Counted from the stretch's first letter, positions 1-7,992 are shown. The stretch: DNA of 12,636 bases from an uncultured Clostridium sp. (GCA_900556965.1 USQV01000009.1:1-12636); one strand, 5' to 3'. Notes: a model not told the origin generated them from the sequence alone. Program-made: numbers and translations.

Positions 1-36
1 AGAATCCGGGATTCCATATTGAGAGGGGGAAAAAGA

Positions 37-999
37 ATGGCTGATAACATTCTGGAAGTAAAACATCTGAAAAAATATTTTAAGACTGCCCGTGGCCTTC
101 TTCATGCGGTAGATGATGTCAGCTTTACGATCGAAAAAGGAAAAACACTCGGAATCGTAGGTGAGTCCGGCTGCGGAAAGTCTACAACAGGACGAGCCAT
201 CTTGAGATTAATAGAGCCTACGGACGGACAGGTGATCTTTGAAGGAAAGGATATTACCGCCTTAAGCGGCGCACAGATGCGGGCAATGCGCCGTGAGATG
301 CAGATCATCTTCCAGGATCCGTTTTCGTCACTGGATCCGAAAAAAACAGTCAGCCAGACGATCGCTGAGCCGATCATTGAGAATAAGATCATGAAGGACA
401 AGGCAGCGATCGATGCAAAGGTGCGTGAGCTGATGAAGACGGTAGGTCTTGCCGAGCGTCTCGTTAATACATATCCGCACGAGCTGGACGGCGGAAGAAG
501 ACAGCGTATCGGAATCGCCAGAGCGCTGGCAATGGAGCCCAAATTTATCGTCTGTGACGAGCCGGTTTCGGCTCTGGACGTATCGATTCAGGCTCAGATC
601 CTCAATCTTTTGCAGGAGCTGAAGGAGCAGATGGGGCTGACCTTCATTTTTATCACCCATGACCTTTCGGTCGTAAATCACTTTGCAGATGAGATCGCAG
701 TTATGTATCTGGGACAGCTGATCGAAAAAGCGCCGACGGAGGAGCTGTTTGACCATCCGGTTCATCCTTACACAAGAGCGCTGTTATCAGCAATTCCGAT
801 CCCGGAGGTGGGCATCGACAGACCGGAGCGGATCCTCTTAAGAGGCGAGATCAGCTCTCCGATCGATCCGCCGAATGAGTGCCGGTTTGCAAAGAGATGT
901 AATTATACATGTGAAAAATGTCATTCATCCTGTCCGGAGCTGGTGGAAATATCACCGGGCCACTTCGTTTCCTGTCATCTCTGGAAGGACTTTATCTAA
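37..999 (+). CDS. Oligopeptide/dipeptide ABC transporter ATP-binding protein (OppF/DppF type)
   Basis: This is the ATPase subunit of a peptide importer. It powers uptake of short peptides from the cytoplasmic face of the membrane, normally as a heterodimer with an OppD/DppD partner. Walker A (GESGCGKST) lies at residues 42-50, the signature region is ELDGGRRQR, Walker B ends in VCDEP, and the D-loop follows. The C-terminal peptide-transporter extension has HPVHPYTRALL and a Cys-rich tail with six cysteines, typical of the OppD/OppF/DppF group. The signature reads LDGGR where the canonical form is LSGGQ. I know this variant from other Firmicute OppF-like proteins, so I do not regard it as damage. 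I chose ATG 37 because GAGAGGGGGA lies just upstream; an in-frame TTG at 19 lacks such a site. The protein is 320 residues, normal for the family. The permease and binding-protein genes are presumably left of the window. The four hydrolase genes downstream imply that the imported cargo is degraded inside the cell. Confidence 0.93.
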   Translation: MADNILEVKHLKKYFKTARGLLHAVDDVSFTIEKGKTLGIVGESGCGKSTTGRAILRLIEPTDGQVIFEGKDITALSGAQMRAMRREMQIIFQDPFSSLDPKKTVSQTIAEPIIENKIMKDKAAIDAKVRELMKTVGLAERLVNTYPHELDGGRRQRIGIARALAMEPKFIVCDEPVSALDVSIQAQILNLLQELKEQMGLTFIFITHDLSVVNHFADEIAVMYLGQLIEKAPTEELFDHPVHPYTRALLSAIPIPEVGIDRPERILLRGEISSPIDPPNECRFAKRCNYTCEKCHSSCPELVEISPGHFVSCHLWKDFI

Positions 1000-1054
1000 T
1001 TTTGTAACTATCCAGTACAGTTGTCTGAATTTTTAATTAAGGAGGAGCACAAAA

Positions 1055-2317
1055 ATGTATGAAGTTTCTGAGTTAAATAAGGCGCAGTTTGAGAAAATGC
1101 TGGGACTTGCATGCGTGCAGGAGGCAATGAAATTTATTGAGCAGGATCAGCCGGAAACAATGAAGGAATTAAAGGAGCTGGTGCTGATCGAAGCACCTAC
1201 CGGACAGGAAGAAAACCGTGCGAAGGTCTTTGCCGATAAATTCCGTGCGCTTGGGCTCGAAGATGTTCATATTGACCGCGGCGGCAACGTAATTGGGCTC
1301 CGTCGTGGCGCTGACAGCGGCCTGAAGGTTTTGATCGAGGGACATCTTGATACTGTATTCCCCTTTGGTACGGTTACAGGTGTTGAGGAGAAGGACGGAT
1401 ACTTATATGCACCGGGAATCGGTGATGATACCCGTGCCCTCTCCATGCTTCTCTGCCTGATTCGTGCTATGGATCATGCAAAGATCCGGACAGTCGGCGA
1501 TATTGTGTTTATGGGAACCACCAGAGAAGAAGGAATGGGTGGTCTCGGCGGAATGAAGGACTTCCTTGCAGATAATAATGATATTGACATTTCCTTGAGT
1601 CTAGATAATAATGATATGGATGACCTCGTATTTGAGGCAACCGGAGGCGAGACCTATGAGGTAAACTTCTATGGTATCGGCGGACATGCCTTCGGATGCT
1701 TCGGAAAGATGGCACAGCCGATTCATGCAGCAGCCAGAGCCGTTGCTAAAATCTCAGAATTTGTAGTTCCGGACGATCCGAAGACAAGCTATTGCGTATC
1801 GAATTTCCATGGCGGAAACGATGCCGGCGTACATGCGATCGCACCGAAGGCTACGATCAAATTTAACTTCCGCTCCAACTCTCCGGAGGAATTAGATAAG
1901 CTCCGCACAAGGATCTTTGATGCGATCGAGGAGGCTTGTCAGGAGGAGACGAAGAAGTGGGGACAGGATACGATCACATGGGATAAAAAGGTCATCAGTG
2001 AGGTTCCGGGAGGCGTACAGGATCCGCATGCTCCGTTAGTTGAGACTGCATATCTTGGCTTAAAGCACTTAGGAATCGAGCCTGTATTCTCCAGAGGCGG
2101 ATGTACGAATGCCAACGTACCGATCGCAAAGGGAATCCCGGCATTGTGCATGGGACGTGCATTTACACCGGATGAAAATTCCCGCAACATTATGAATCAC
2201 AGCATTCATGAGAAATTCCCGATGGAGGGCGCTTACAAGGCGATCCAGCAGGCATTTATGGTTCTTGTTATGGCAGCAGGAATCGACGGGGAATTTGGCT
2301 CTGTAGTTAACAATTAA
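1055..2317 (+). CDS. M20 family metallopeptidase, PepT-like
   Basis: This is a predicted two-zinc cytoplasmic exopeptidase or amidohydrolase of 420 residues. Visible catalytic landmarks are H97 and D99 in GHLDTVFP, bridging D124 in GIGDDTRA, the Glu pair E158-E159 in TTREEG, D184 in SLDNND, and a C-terminal His (H382 or H385) in NHSIHEKF. The middle segment with GIGGHAF near residues 207-213 is the lid/dimerisation domain. The order and spacing of these ligands match tripeptidase T and its relatives better than the M20D amidohydrolases. There is no signal peptide or membrane segment. The start ATG has AAGGAGGAG upstream. The gene lies 55 bp after the ABC ATPase with no terminator between them, so the two are probably cotranscribed. 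The likely job is trimming imported di- or tripeptides. The exact substrate cannot be read from the sequence. Confidence 0.88.
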   Translation: MYEVSELNKAQFEKMLGLACVQEAMKFIEQDQPETMKELKELVLIEAPTGQEENRAKVFADKFRALGLEDVHIDRGGNVIGLRRGADSGLKVLIEGHLDTVFPFGTVTGVEEKDGYLYAPGIGDDTRALSMLLCLIRAMDHAKIRTVGDIVFMGTTREEGMGGLGGMKDFLADNNDIDISLSLDNNDMDDLVFEATGGETYEVNFYGIGGHAFGCFGKMAQPIHAAARAVAKISEFVVPDDPKTSYCVSNFHGGNDAGVHAIAPKATIKFNFRSNSPEELDKLRTRIFDAIEEACQEETKKWGQDTITWDKKVISEVPGGVQDPHAPLVETAYLGLKHLGIEPVFSRGGCTNANVPIAKGIPALCMGRAFTPDENSRNIMNHSIHEKFPMEGAYKAIQQAFMVLVMAAGIDGEFGSVVNN

Positions 2318-2350
2318 ATCCAGTCAGTATTTAGGGGAGAGGTATTAGTA

Positions 2351-3649
2351 ATGAATAAGACAAGCTTTATCGCTACGGGAGATGCGTTTATCACAAGAAG
2401 ATTCCCGGAAGGCGGCTACAAAGGGTTTGAACAGGTTCGAGACTGCATCATGGGTTACGATGTAAAGTTTTCCAACTTAGAAATGACATTCCACAACCAT
2501 GAGGGTTATCCGGCTGCATTCTCAGGCGGAACATGGGCAATGGCTGATCCGAGAACACTCGATGATATGAAGTCCTTCGGCTTCAATATTTACAATACAG
2601 CCAACAACCATTCTCACGACTACAGCCACGGCGGCGTGCTTGCTACAATTAAGCATTTAAATGAGCGCGATATGATCTTCTCCGGAACAGGAAAAGACTT
2701 AGGAGACGCATCCAGACCGTGCTATCTTGAGACAAAGAATGCGCGTGTTGCCCTGATCAGTGCATCTGCTTCCTTCCACGAGTCCGGAATGGCAGGCGGA
2801 CAGAGTGCAGATATGGTGGGAAGACCGGGCTTAAATCCGCTCCGTTTTCAGACGATCTATCATGTAACAAAGGAATACTACGATCAGCTGAATGAGCTTG
2901 CTTCTATCACAAAGATCAACGCAGAAGAAGAATTCAGCATCAAGAACGGATACAAGAATGCTCCGCCGGAAGGCATCTTCATGTTTGGAAACTACACCTT
3001 CAAGCTGGATGAGAAGAACTGGATCGAGAGCCGTCCGAACGAGACAGATATGAAGCGTATCGAGGGTGAGATCAGGGAAGCAAGAAAACAGGCAGACGTT
3101 GTACTGATCAGTATTCATTCTCATGAGACAGATACAGAGAATACAAAGGTTCCGGCTATGTTCCTTGAGATCTTCTCCAGAAGATGTATCGATGCCGGTG
3201 CAGACGGAATCATCGGACACGGCCCTCACGAGCTGAGAGGAATCGAGATCTACAAAGGAAAACCGATCTTCTACAGCTTAGGAAACTTCCTGTTTGAAAC
3301 AGAGACAGTAGACCTTCAGCCATACGACGCATACTTAAACAGAAAGATGCCGTTAGATACAAAGGTCGGCGCATACATGGACGAGAGAAGCCACAACGGA
3401 ACAACAGGCTACGGCGTACTGCCGGAGATCTGGCTCTCTGTTATGGCCGGATGGGAAATGGAGGATGGCGTTGTAAAGGAGATCAAGCTCTATCCGATCT
3501 CTCTTGGAATGGAACGCGTCCGCTCCCAGAAGGGTGTACCGGTAATGACCGGAGATGAAAAGGTACTTGAGTACCTGGCAGGATTATCCAAACCTTACGG
3601 AACAGATATTGAGATCAAAGATGGTGTCGGATACATTAAGCTTGCATAA
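2351..3649 (+). CDS. CapA family protein (poly-gamma-glutamate capsule-type metallophosphatase fold)
   Basis: This 432-residue protein has the metal-binding signatures of the CapA/PGA_cap family, a calcineurin-like metallophosphatase fold: TGD at 9-11, NLE at 42-44, NNHSHD at 85-90, HSH at 256-258 and GHGPH at 289-293, followed by IFYSLGNF. CapA/PgsA proteins are linked to synthesis or anchoring of poly-gamma-glutamate and usually have an N-terminal membrane anchor. Here the first conserved motif starts at residue 9, so there is no room for an anchor or signal peptide and the protein should be cytoplasmic. An insertion of roughly 60 residues between about 165 and 230, rich in Lys, Glu and Tyr, separates the two halves of the metal site. 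GGGGAGAGG precedes the ATG by 8 bp. It sits 33 bp from each neighbouring hydrolase. That context argues for a catabolic hydrolase role rather than capsule synthesis, which is an inference. Confidence 0.87.
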   Translation: MNKTSFIATGDAFITRRFPEGGYKGFEQVRDCIMGYDVKFSNLEMTFHNHEGYPAAFSGGTWAMADPRTLDDMKSFGFNIYNTANNHSHDYSHGGVLATIKHLNERDMIFSGTGKDLGDASRPCYLETKNARVALISASASFHESGMAGGQSADMVGRPGLNPLRFQTIYHVTKEYYDQLNELASITKINAEEEFSIKNGYKNAPPEGIFMFGNYTFKLDEKNWIESRPNETDMKRIEGEIREARKQADVVLISIHSHETDTENTKVPAMFLEIFSRRCIDAGADGIIGHGPHELRGIEIYKGKPIFYSLGNFLFETETVDLQPYDAYLNRKMPLDTKVGAYMDERSHNGTTGYGVLPEIWLSVMAGWEMEDGVVKEIKLYPISLGMERVRSQKGVPVMTGDEKVLEYLAGLSKPYGTDIEIKDGVGYIKLA

Positions 3650-3682
3650 AATCCAAAATATGTTTCGGAGGAATATAGAATT

Positions 3683-5089
3683 ATGAATCGCATCAACAGG
3701 ACAAATCAGGCTCTGTTTGAGGAGCTGGTAAAGCAGATCCGTATACAGGGAGAAGCGGCAGGAATTGCCGTTGCCATCATTGACAAAAATGGCGAAACAC
3801 AGTATGAAAAATACTTTGGCTGCAGAGACACCGAAAAGCAGCTGCCGATAGACGGCGATACGATTTTCGGACTGGCTTCCGTAACAAAATCCTTTGTTGC
3901 GCTGGCAATCATGCAGCTTTACGAGAGAGGACTTCTTGATCTTGAGGATCCGGTATCCAAATTCATACCGGAATTTACAAACAAGAATCAGGAAACCGTC
4001 CGCATCCATCATCTTCTCAGCCACAGCGGCGGCTTCTACCCAGTACACAGAACTGTAGTCAAGGAGATTGCAGAGAAGCTCGGTATTACAGAGGAAACAG
4101 CCGGAGATCTCGGATTTTCCAAGGAGCTTGCTGAGGCAGGCGCCAGACAGGTGGCAGAACAGCTGGACTCCCTGACAAAGGAGAACGGACTGATCGGCCG
4201 TCCGGGCGAGTATATGAGCTACTGTAACGATGGCTTCGGTCTTCTGTCAGAGATCGTCCGCAGGATCGGCGGAGAGGCTTCCTTCGCAGAATATGTAAAG
4301 AAAAATATTCTGATGCCTCTGGGCATGGAGCGGAGCGGATGCGAATATCTGAAGCCGAGACTCGAAGAAAATGCGGCAACGTTATATAAAAAGCAGGATG
4401 GCGTAATGCGGGGATCAAGGGATTACTACGACAACGCCTTCGTTTTGGGCGGAGCCGGGGCAATGAAGTCTACCATCTCCGACATGAAGAAGATCCTGTA
4501 TATGTATCTTAACAGAGGAAAGACTCCGACCGGCGGCCGCATCCTTTCCATGGAAGGTGTCCGTGCTATGTGCCGTCCGAGAATGGAATACCGTCCGGAG
4601 AGCTGGTACTGCTTCGGACTGGCTACAAAGAAGCTGGATGACGTGACAGTCGTTGAGCATGGCGGAAGTCTTCCGGGTGTGTCCTCTAACTTATCCTGGT
4701 CCTACGATGCAGGCTGCGGCGTGATCGTACTCTGCAATACATCTGACGTTCCGGTCAGCGTGATCGCTGATGCCGCTATGCGGATGTACCATGGCAGAAA
4801 TCCGATAGATAACAGAGACTGCTATCAGGAGGAGGCATGGACAGAGGAGACAAAGAGGGCTGCTATTGGTCACTATGTTTCCATCGAGGATTCTGCTGTC
4901 GATATCTTTGAAACAGAAGAAGGCATGAAGATCCGTGTGGATGGAAACGAAAAGAATCTTATCATGGTTCAGGAAAATCTGGGAATTGTCCGCGGCTATG
5001 TAAAGGACGCTTATCTGACCTTGTTTAAAGATGAAGATGAGAAGGTATTTGCCATCGGCTTTGGCGGACGTATGCTTCCCAGAAAATAG
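3683..5089 (+). CDS. Serine hydrolase, beta-lactamase class C / DD-peptidase fold
   Basis: This is a penicillin-recognising-type serine hydrolase of 468 residues. The nucleophile motif is S66-V-T-K69, the second motif is Y180-C-N182, and the third motif is HGG at 326-328 in place of KTG. This combination is typical of class C beta-lactamases, EstB-type esterases, DD-peptidases and D-aminopeptidases. The catalytic domain ends near residue 370. About 95 residues follow that resemble the small beta domain often attached to such hydrolases. No signal peptide is visible; the N-terminus is polar. An exported cell-wall enzyme or secreted beta-lactamase is therefore unlikely. CGGAGGAA precedes the ATG by about 9 bp. 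Its place among peptidases suggests cleavage of D-residue peptides, cyclic amides or esters from imported material. The precise reaction is unknown. Confidence 0.87.
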   Translation: MNRINRTNQALFEELVKQIRIQGEAAGIAVAIIDKNGETQYEKYFGCRDTEKQLPIDGDTIFGLASVTKSFVALAIMQLYERGLLDLEDPVSKFIPEFTNKNQETVRIHHLLSHSGGFYPVHRTVVKEIAEKLGITEETAGDLGFSKELAEAGARQVAEQLDSLTKENGLIGRPGEYMSYCNDGFGLLSEIVRRIGGEASFAEYVKKNILMPLGMERSGCEYLKPRLEENAATLYKKQDGVMRGSRDYYDNAFVLGGAGAMKSTISDMKKILYMYLNRGKTPTGGRILSMEGVRAMCRPRMEYRPESWYCFGLATKKLDDVTVVEHGGSLPGVSSNLSWSYDAGCGVIVLCNTSDVPVSVIADAAMRMYHGRNPIDNRDCYQEEAWTEETKRAAIGHYVSIEDSAVDIFETEEGMKIRVDGNEKNLIMVQENLGIVRGYVKDAYLTLFKDEDEKVFAIGFGGRMLPRK

Positions 5090-5090
5090 A

Positions 5091-5096
5091 GGGAGG
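5091..5096 (+). promoter_or_regulatory. Ribosome binding site that fixes a TTG start
   Basis: GGGAGG lies 8 bp before TTG 5105, right after the stop of the serine hydrolase gene. The next in-frame ATG is nine codons further on and would remove part of the N-terminal helix while lacking a comparable site. Confidence 0.75.
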
Positions 5097-5104
5097 ACAA
5101 CGAT

Positions 5105-6418
5105 TTGAGTATTTACGAACAGATCATTGCAATGACAGATGATATGAAGGACGATCTCGTAGCTCAGCGCCGGGATTTCCACAAATATGCGGAACCGGGA
5201 TGGTTTGAGATGCGTACATCCTCCATTATTGCGAGAAAACTCACCGAGCTGGGATATGAAGTCCTTGTGGGAGATCAGGTATGTAAAAAAGAGGCTAGAA
5301 TGGGAGTTCCGTCCGACGAGGAGTTAGAGGCTCAGTATGAGCGTGCAGCTGCTCAGGGAGCAGATCCGGAATTTCTTCCCTATACAAAAGGCGGCATGAC
5401 AGGAGTTGTCGGAATCCTGCGCTGCGGAGAGGGCCCCACGGTTGCAATGCGTTTTGACATTGATGCACTGGGAGTATTTGAGGAAAAGGATCCGTCCCAT
5501 CGCCCGTCCCGTGAAGGCTTTGCTTCTGTAAACGAGGGCTTTATGCACGCCTGTGGACATGACGGACATGCGACGATCGGTCTTGGCGTTGCAAAGGTTC
5601 TTATGTCCATCAAGGATTCTCTCCACGGTACGATCAAGCTGATTTTCCAGCCGGCCGAGGAGGGAGTGCGCGGAGCAAAATCGATCGTTGAGAACGGACA
5701 TCTGGACGGAGTCGATTATCTGATCGGATCTCATGTTTCCGATAAGGCAGAGGATGATCCGGCAGTGGTGATCCCGGGAAGCCACGGTTCTCTTGCCACC
5801 ACAAAATATGACGTGTATTTCCACGGAGTATCTGCCCACGCCGGCGGAAGCCCGGAAATCGGAAAGAACGTAATGCTTGCAGTAGGTACGGCGATCTTAA
5901 ATCTCTATGCGATCCCGCGTAACTCAAACGGAACCTCCCGTGTCAACGTAGGAACCGTTGTTGCAGGAAGCGGACGAAACGTAATTGCAGACGTGGCAAA
6001 GATGGAGATAGAGGTTCGCGGTGAGACAACCGAGATCAACCAGTTCATGGAAGACTATGCGAAAAACATCATCGAAGGCGCAGCAAAGATGCATGGCTGT
6101 ACCTGCGAGATGAAATTAATGGGCGCTGCCTACTCCCTGACCAGTGACGGGGAGCTCATGGATCGCATCAAACGCGTGTGTGAAGAAAAGCTTCAGCTTC
6201 CGGTTTCTAACGTTACCAGCAGCAAGAACGGCGGCAGCGAGGACGTTTCCTACATGATGCGCCGTGTTCAGGAGCAGGGTGGGCAGGCTACCTTTATGCG
6301 GGCGCTTACCAAAATGGCAGCTCCGGGACATAACCGCCGGTTTGATTTTGACGAACAGGTTCTTCCGAATGCAGTAAAGATCTTCTGCGGAACCGTTTAC
6401 GATATTCTTGGTGTTTAG
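5105..6418 (+). CDS. M20D amidohydrolase resembling p-aminobenzoyl-glutamate hydrolase subunit A (AbgA-like)
   Basis: This is a predicted binuclear-metal cytoplasmic amidohydrolase of 437 residues. M20D landmarks are MRFDIDAL at 115-122, HACGHDGH at 148-155 (ligands C150 and H152), the Glu pair E185-E186 in QPAEEG, H210 in GSHV, H245 in the lid domain (SAHAGG), and H409 in APGHN. It shares with E. coli AbgA, as I remember it, the N-terminal RRDFH-YAE-GW pattern, RMG-P, HRP-R-GFAS-N-G-MHACGHDGH and LMGAA, so it is closer to AbgA than to HipO-type hippurate hydrolases. AbgA works with AbgB to split p-aminobenzoyl-glutamate, a folate breakdown product. No AbgB is seen in this window. The start is TTG with a strong ribosome site. 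It is the last gene of the operon, 15 bp after the serine hydrolase and just before a terminator. Cleavage of N-acyl amino acids or aryl-glutamates is likely. Confidence 0.88.
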   Translation: MSIYEQIIAMTDDMKDDLVAQRRDFHKYAEPGWFEMRTSSIIARKLTELGYEVLVGDQVCKKEARMGVPSDEELEAQYERAAAQGADPEFLPYTKGGMTGVVGILRCGEGPTVAMRFDIDALGVFEEKDPSHRPSREGFASVNEGFMHACGHDGHATIGLGVAKVLMSIKDSLHGTIKLIFQPAEEGVRGAKSIVENGHLDGVDYLIGSHVSDKAEDDPAVVIPGSHGSLATTKYDVYFHGVSAHAGGSPEIGKNVMLAVGTAILNLYAIPRNSNGTSRVNVGTVVAGSGRNVIADVAKMEIEVRGETTEINQFMEDYAKNIIEGAAKMHGCTCEMKLMGAAYSLTSDGELMDRIKRVCEEKLQLPVSNVTSSKNGGSEDVSYMMRRVQEQGGQATFMRALTKMAAPGHNRRFDFDEQVLPNAVKIFCGTVYDILGV

Positions 6419-6434
6419 AATCAAAGCAGATCAC

Positions 6435-6469
6435 GGATATCCGCCTGACCTTACGGCGTAAGGATATCT
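6435..6469 (+). other. Nested inverted repeats downstream of the AbgA-like gene
   Basis: CCTTAC-GGC-GTAAGG (6449-6463) is a perfect 6-bp stem, and GGATATCC upstream can pair with the following GGATATC as an alternative outer helix. TTTT follows. It may assist termination or protect the 3' end of the operon transcript. It lies upstream of the glgC promoter, so it is not a glgC leader. Confidence 0.5.
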
Positions 6470-6477
6470 TTTGGCAG

Positions 6478-6515
6478 AAAGGGTTTCGGCCATATTTTAT
6501 GGCGGAACCCTTTTT
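6478..6515 (+). terminator. Rho-independent terminator of the peptide/hydrolase operon
   Basis: AAAGGGTT pairs with AACCCTTT, there is a small asymmetric interior loop, and GCCAT pairs with ATGGC around a 5-nt loop. A run of five T follows immediately. It lies 60 bp after the stop of the AbgA-like gene and before the glgC promoter. Confidence 0.87.
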
Positions 6516-6598
6516 GCGTGCAAAAAGATTTCACAATATTTTCCGTCGAAGGATGTCTGAAATTGTATAAAATGCAAAACATATATCGATAATATTTG

Positions 6599-6627
6599 TT
6601 CACATTCTATAAAAAGTATGGTATAAT
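6599..6627 (+). promoter_or_regulatory. Sigma-A promoter of glgCD with extended -10
   Basis: TTCACA at 6599-6604 and a perfect TATAAT at 6622-6627 are separated by exactly 17 bp. TG at 6619-6620 gives an extended -10. Transcription should start near 6634, leaving a leader of about 84 nt before the glgC GTG. Confidence 0.86.
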
Positions 6628-6665
6628 ATTGTCACCATCAGTAAACCCAATTTTGGACAAAAAGC

Positions 6666-6687
6666 CGGCTGCATGTATGTGCAGCTG
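6666..6687 (+). other. Small hairpin in the glgC leader
   Basis: GCTGCA (6668-6673) pairs perfectly with TGCAGC (6680-6685) around a 6-nt loop, and one G-T and one C-G pair extend the stem. It lies 17 nt before the ribosome site. It could affect translation or transcript stability, but no known riboswitch pattern is recognisable. Confidence 0.45.
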
Positions 6688-6703
6688 CGAGAAAATGAGC
6701 AGC

Positions 6704-6713
6704 AAGAGGTGAG
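6704..6713 (+). promoter_or_regulatory. Ribosome binding site that fixes the glgC GTG start
   Basis: The core AGGTG (6707-6711) within AAGAGGTGAG sits 6 bp before GTG 6718. It rules out the in-frame ATG at 6673, which lies inside the leader hairpin and would add 15 residues not found in GlgC proteins. Confidence 0.8.
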
Positions 6714-6717
6714 TGTC

Positions 6718-7992
6718 GTGGTAAGAAAAGAAATGATAGCAATGCTGTTGGCAGGAGGACAGGGCAGCCGTCTCGGAGTCTTGACCCAAAAGGTGGCAAA
6801 GCCGGCAGTATCCTTCGGCGGAAAATACCGTATTATTGATTTTCCGCTCAGTAACTGTATCAACTCCGGTGTGGACACGGTAGGAGTGCTGACACAGTAC
6901 CAGCCGTTGCGTTTAAATGCACATATCGGGATCGGTATTCCGTGGGATCTGGATCGAAATGTGGGGGGCGTTACTATTCTTCCTCCATACGAAAGAAGCA
7001 AGGGCAGTGACTGGTATACAGGAACAGCAAATGCGATCTACCAGAACCTGGAATATATGGAATCCTATAATCCGGAATATGTGCTGATCCTGTCCGGTGA
7101 CCACATCTATAAGATGGATTATGAGATAATGCTGGAATACCATAAGGCAAACAATGCAGATGTAACGATCGCTGCAATGCCGGTTCCGATGGAGGAGGCA
7201 AGCCGCTTTGGTATTCTTATTACAGATGATAACAACAAGATCACAGAATTTGAGGAAAAACCGGCTAACCCGAGAAGTAATCTGGCTTCCATGGGTATCT
7301 ATATCTTTACATGGAAGGTCTTAAAGGAGGCTCTCATCAAGTTAAAGGATGAGCCGGGCTGCGACTTCGGAAAACATATCATTCCATGCTGTCATGAAGA
7401 AGGAAAGCGTATTTTCGCTTATGAATATAACGGATACTGGAAGGATGTGGGAACGCTGGGCTCCTACTGGGAGGCCAATATGGAGCTTATCGATATCATT
7501 CCGGAATTTAACCTCTATGAGGAATACTGGAAGATCTATACAAAGAGCGACAGGATCCCGCCTCAGTATATTTCTGCTGACGCAAAGGTCGGACGCAGCA
7601 TTATCGGCGAGGGAACAGAGATCTACGGCGATGTGGCCAACTCCGTGATCGGCTCCGGCGTTGTGATCGGAAAGGGCGCCGTTGTCAGGGATTCTATCAT
7701 CATGCAGGATTCCGTGATCGAGGACGGTGCGGTCGTTGATAAGGCAATTATCGCAGAGGATGTCAAGGTCGGAGCGGGCGCTCATCTTGGTGTCGGAGAA
7801 TATGCACCGAGTACATACGATCCGAAGGTATACCAGTTCGATCTGGTAACGGTGGGAGAACATTCCGTGATCCCGGCAGGCGTTGAGATCGGAAAGAATA
7901 CAGCAATTTCAGGCGTGACAGAAGCATCCGACTATCCGGAGGGCAGACTTGTAAGCGGCGGCTATATTGTAAAGGCAGGTGGAAATGTATGA
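6718..7992 (+). CDS. glgC: Glucose-1-phosphate adenylyltransferase, catalytic subunit GlgC
   Basis: GlgC makes ADP-glucose and pyrophosphate from ATP and glucose-1-phosphate, the committed step of bacterial glycogen synthesis in the cytoplasm. The 424-residue protein opens with the nucleotide-binding loop [10 protein letters not shown] at 10-19, then [14 protein letters not shown] at 33-46. [10 protein letters not shown] at 126-135 contains the metal-binding Asp (D128), and FEEKP lies near 178-182. From about residue 295 the hexapeptide pattern of a left-handed beta-helix is clear (repeats such as IIGEGTEI and VIGSGVVI). I chose GTG 6718 from its ribosome site and because GlgC proteins begin just before [11 protein letters not shown]. 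It is first in the glgC-glgD pair, and its stop codon overlaps the glgD start. In Firmicutes GlgC pairs with GlgD, which tunes catalysis and regulation. Confidence 0.96.
   Translation: MVRKEMIAMLLAGGQGSRLGVLTQKVAKPAVSFGGKYRIIDFPLSNCINSGVDTVGVLTQYQPLRLNAHIGIGIPWDLDRNVGGVTILPPYERSKGSDWYTGTANAIYQNLEYMESYNPEYVLILSGDHIYKMDYEIMLEYHKANNADVTIAAMPVPMEEASRFGILITDDNNKITEFEEKPANPRSNLASMGIYIFTWKVLKEALIKLKDEPGCDFGKHIIPCCHEEGKRIFAYEYNGYWKDVGTLGSYWEANMELIDIIPEFNLYEEYWKIYTKSDRIPPQYISADAKVGRSIIGEGTEIYGDVANSVIGSGVVIGKGAVVRDSIIMQDSVIEDGAVVDKAIIAEDVKVGAGAHLGVGEYAPSTYDPKVYQFDLVTVGEHSVIPAGVEIGKNTAISGVTEASDYPEGRLVSGGYIVKAGGNV

Noticed and set aside
1..44. Tail of an upstream gene, probably oppD/dppD
   Set aside because: Two frames could supply it: one ends at TGA 20-22 and another ends at TGA 42-44, overlapping the ATPase gene. 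With so few codons visible I cannot choose, so no feature is listed.
6673..6717. Longer glgC start at ATG 6673
   Set aside because: It lies inside the leader hairpin, has no ribosome site, and adds residues not seen at the N-terminus of GlgC. GTG 6718 has a well-placed ribosome site.
6634..6717. Riboswitch in the glgC leader
   Set aside because: The leader is about 84 nt with only one short hairpin, no conserved riboswitch motif is recognisable, and there is no terminator or clear anti-ribosome-site helix.
7349..7648. 99-residue frame inside glgC on the + strand
   Set aside because: It is an alternative frame of a strongly conserved gene, without its own ribosome site or promoter.
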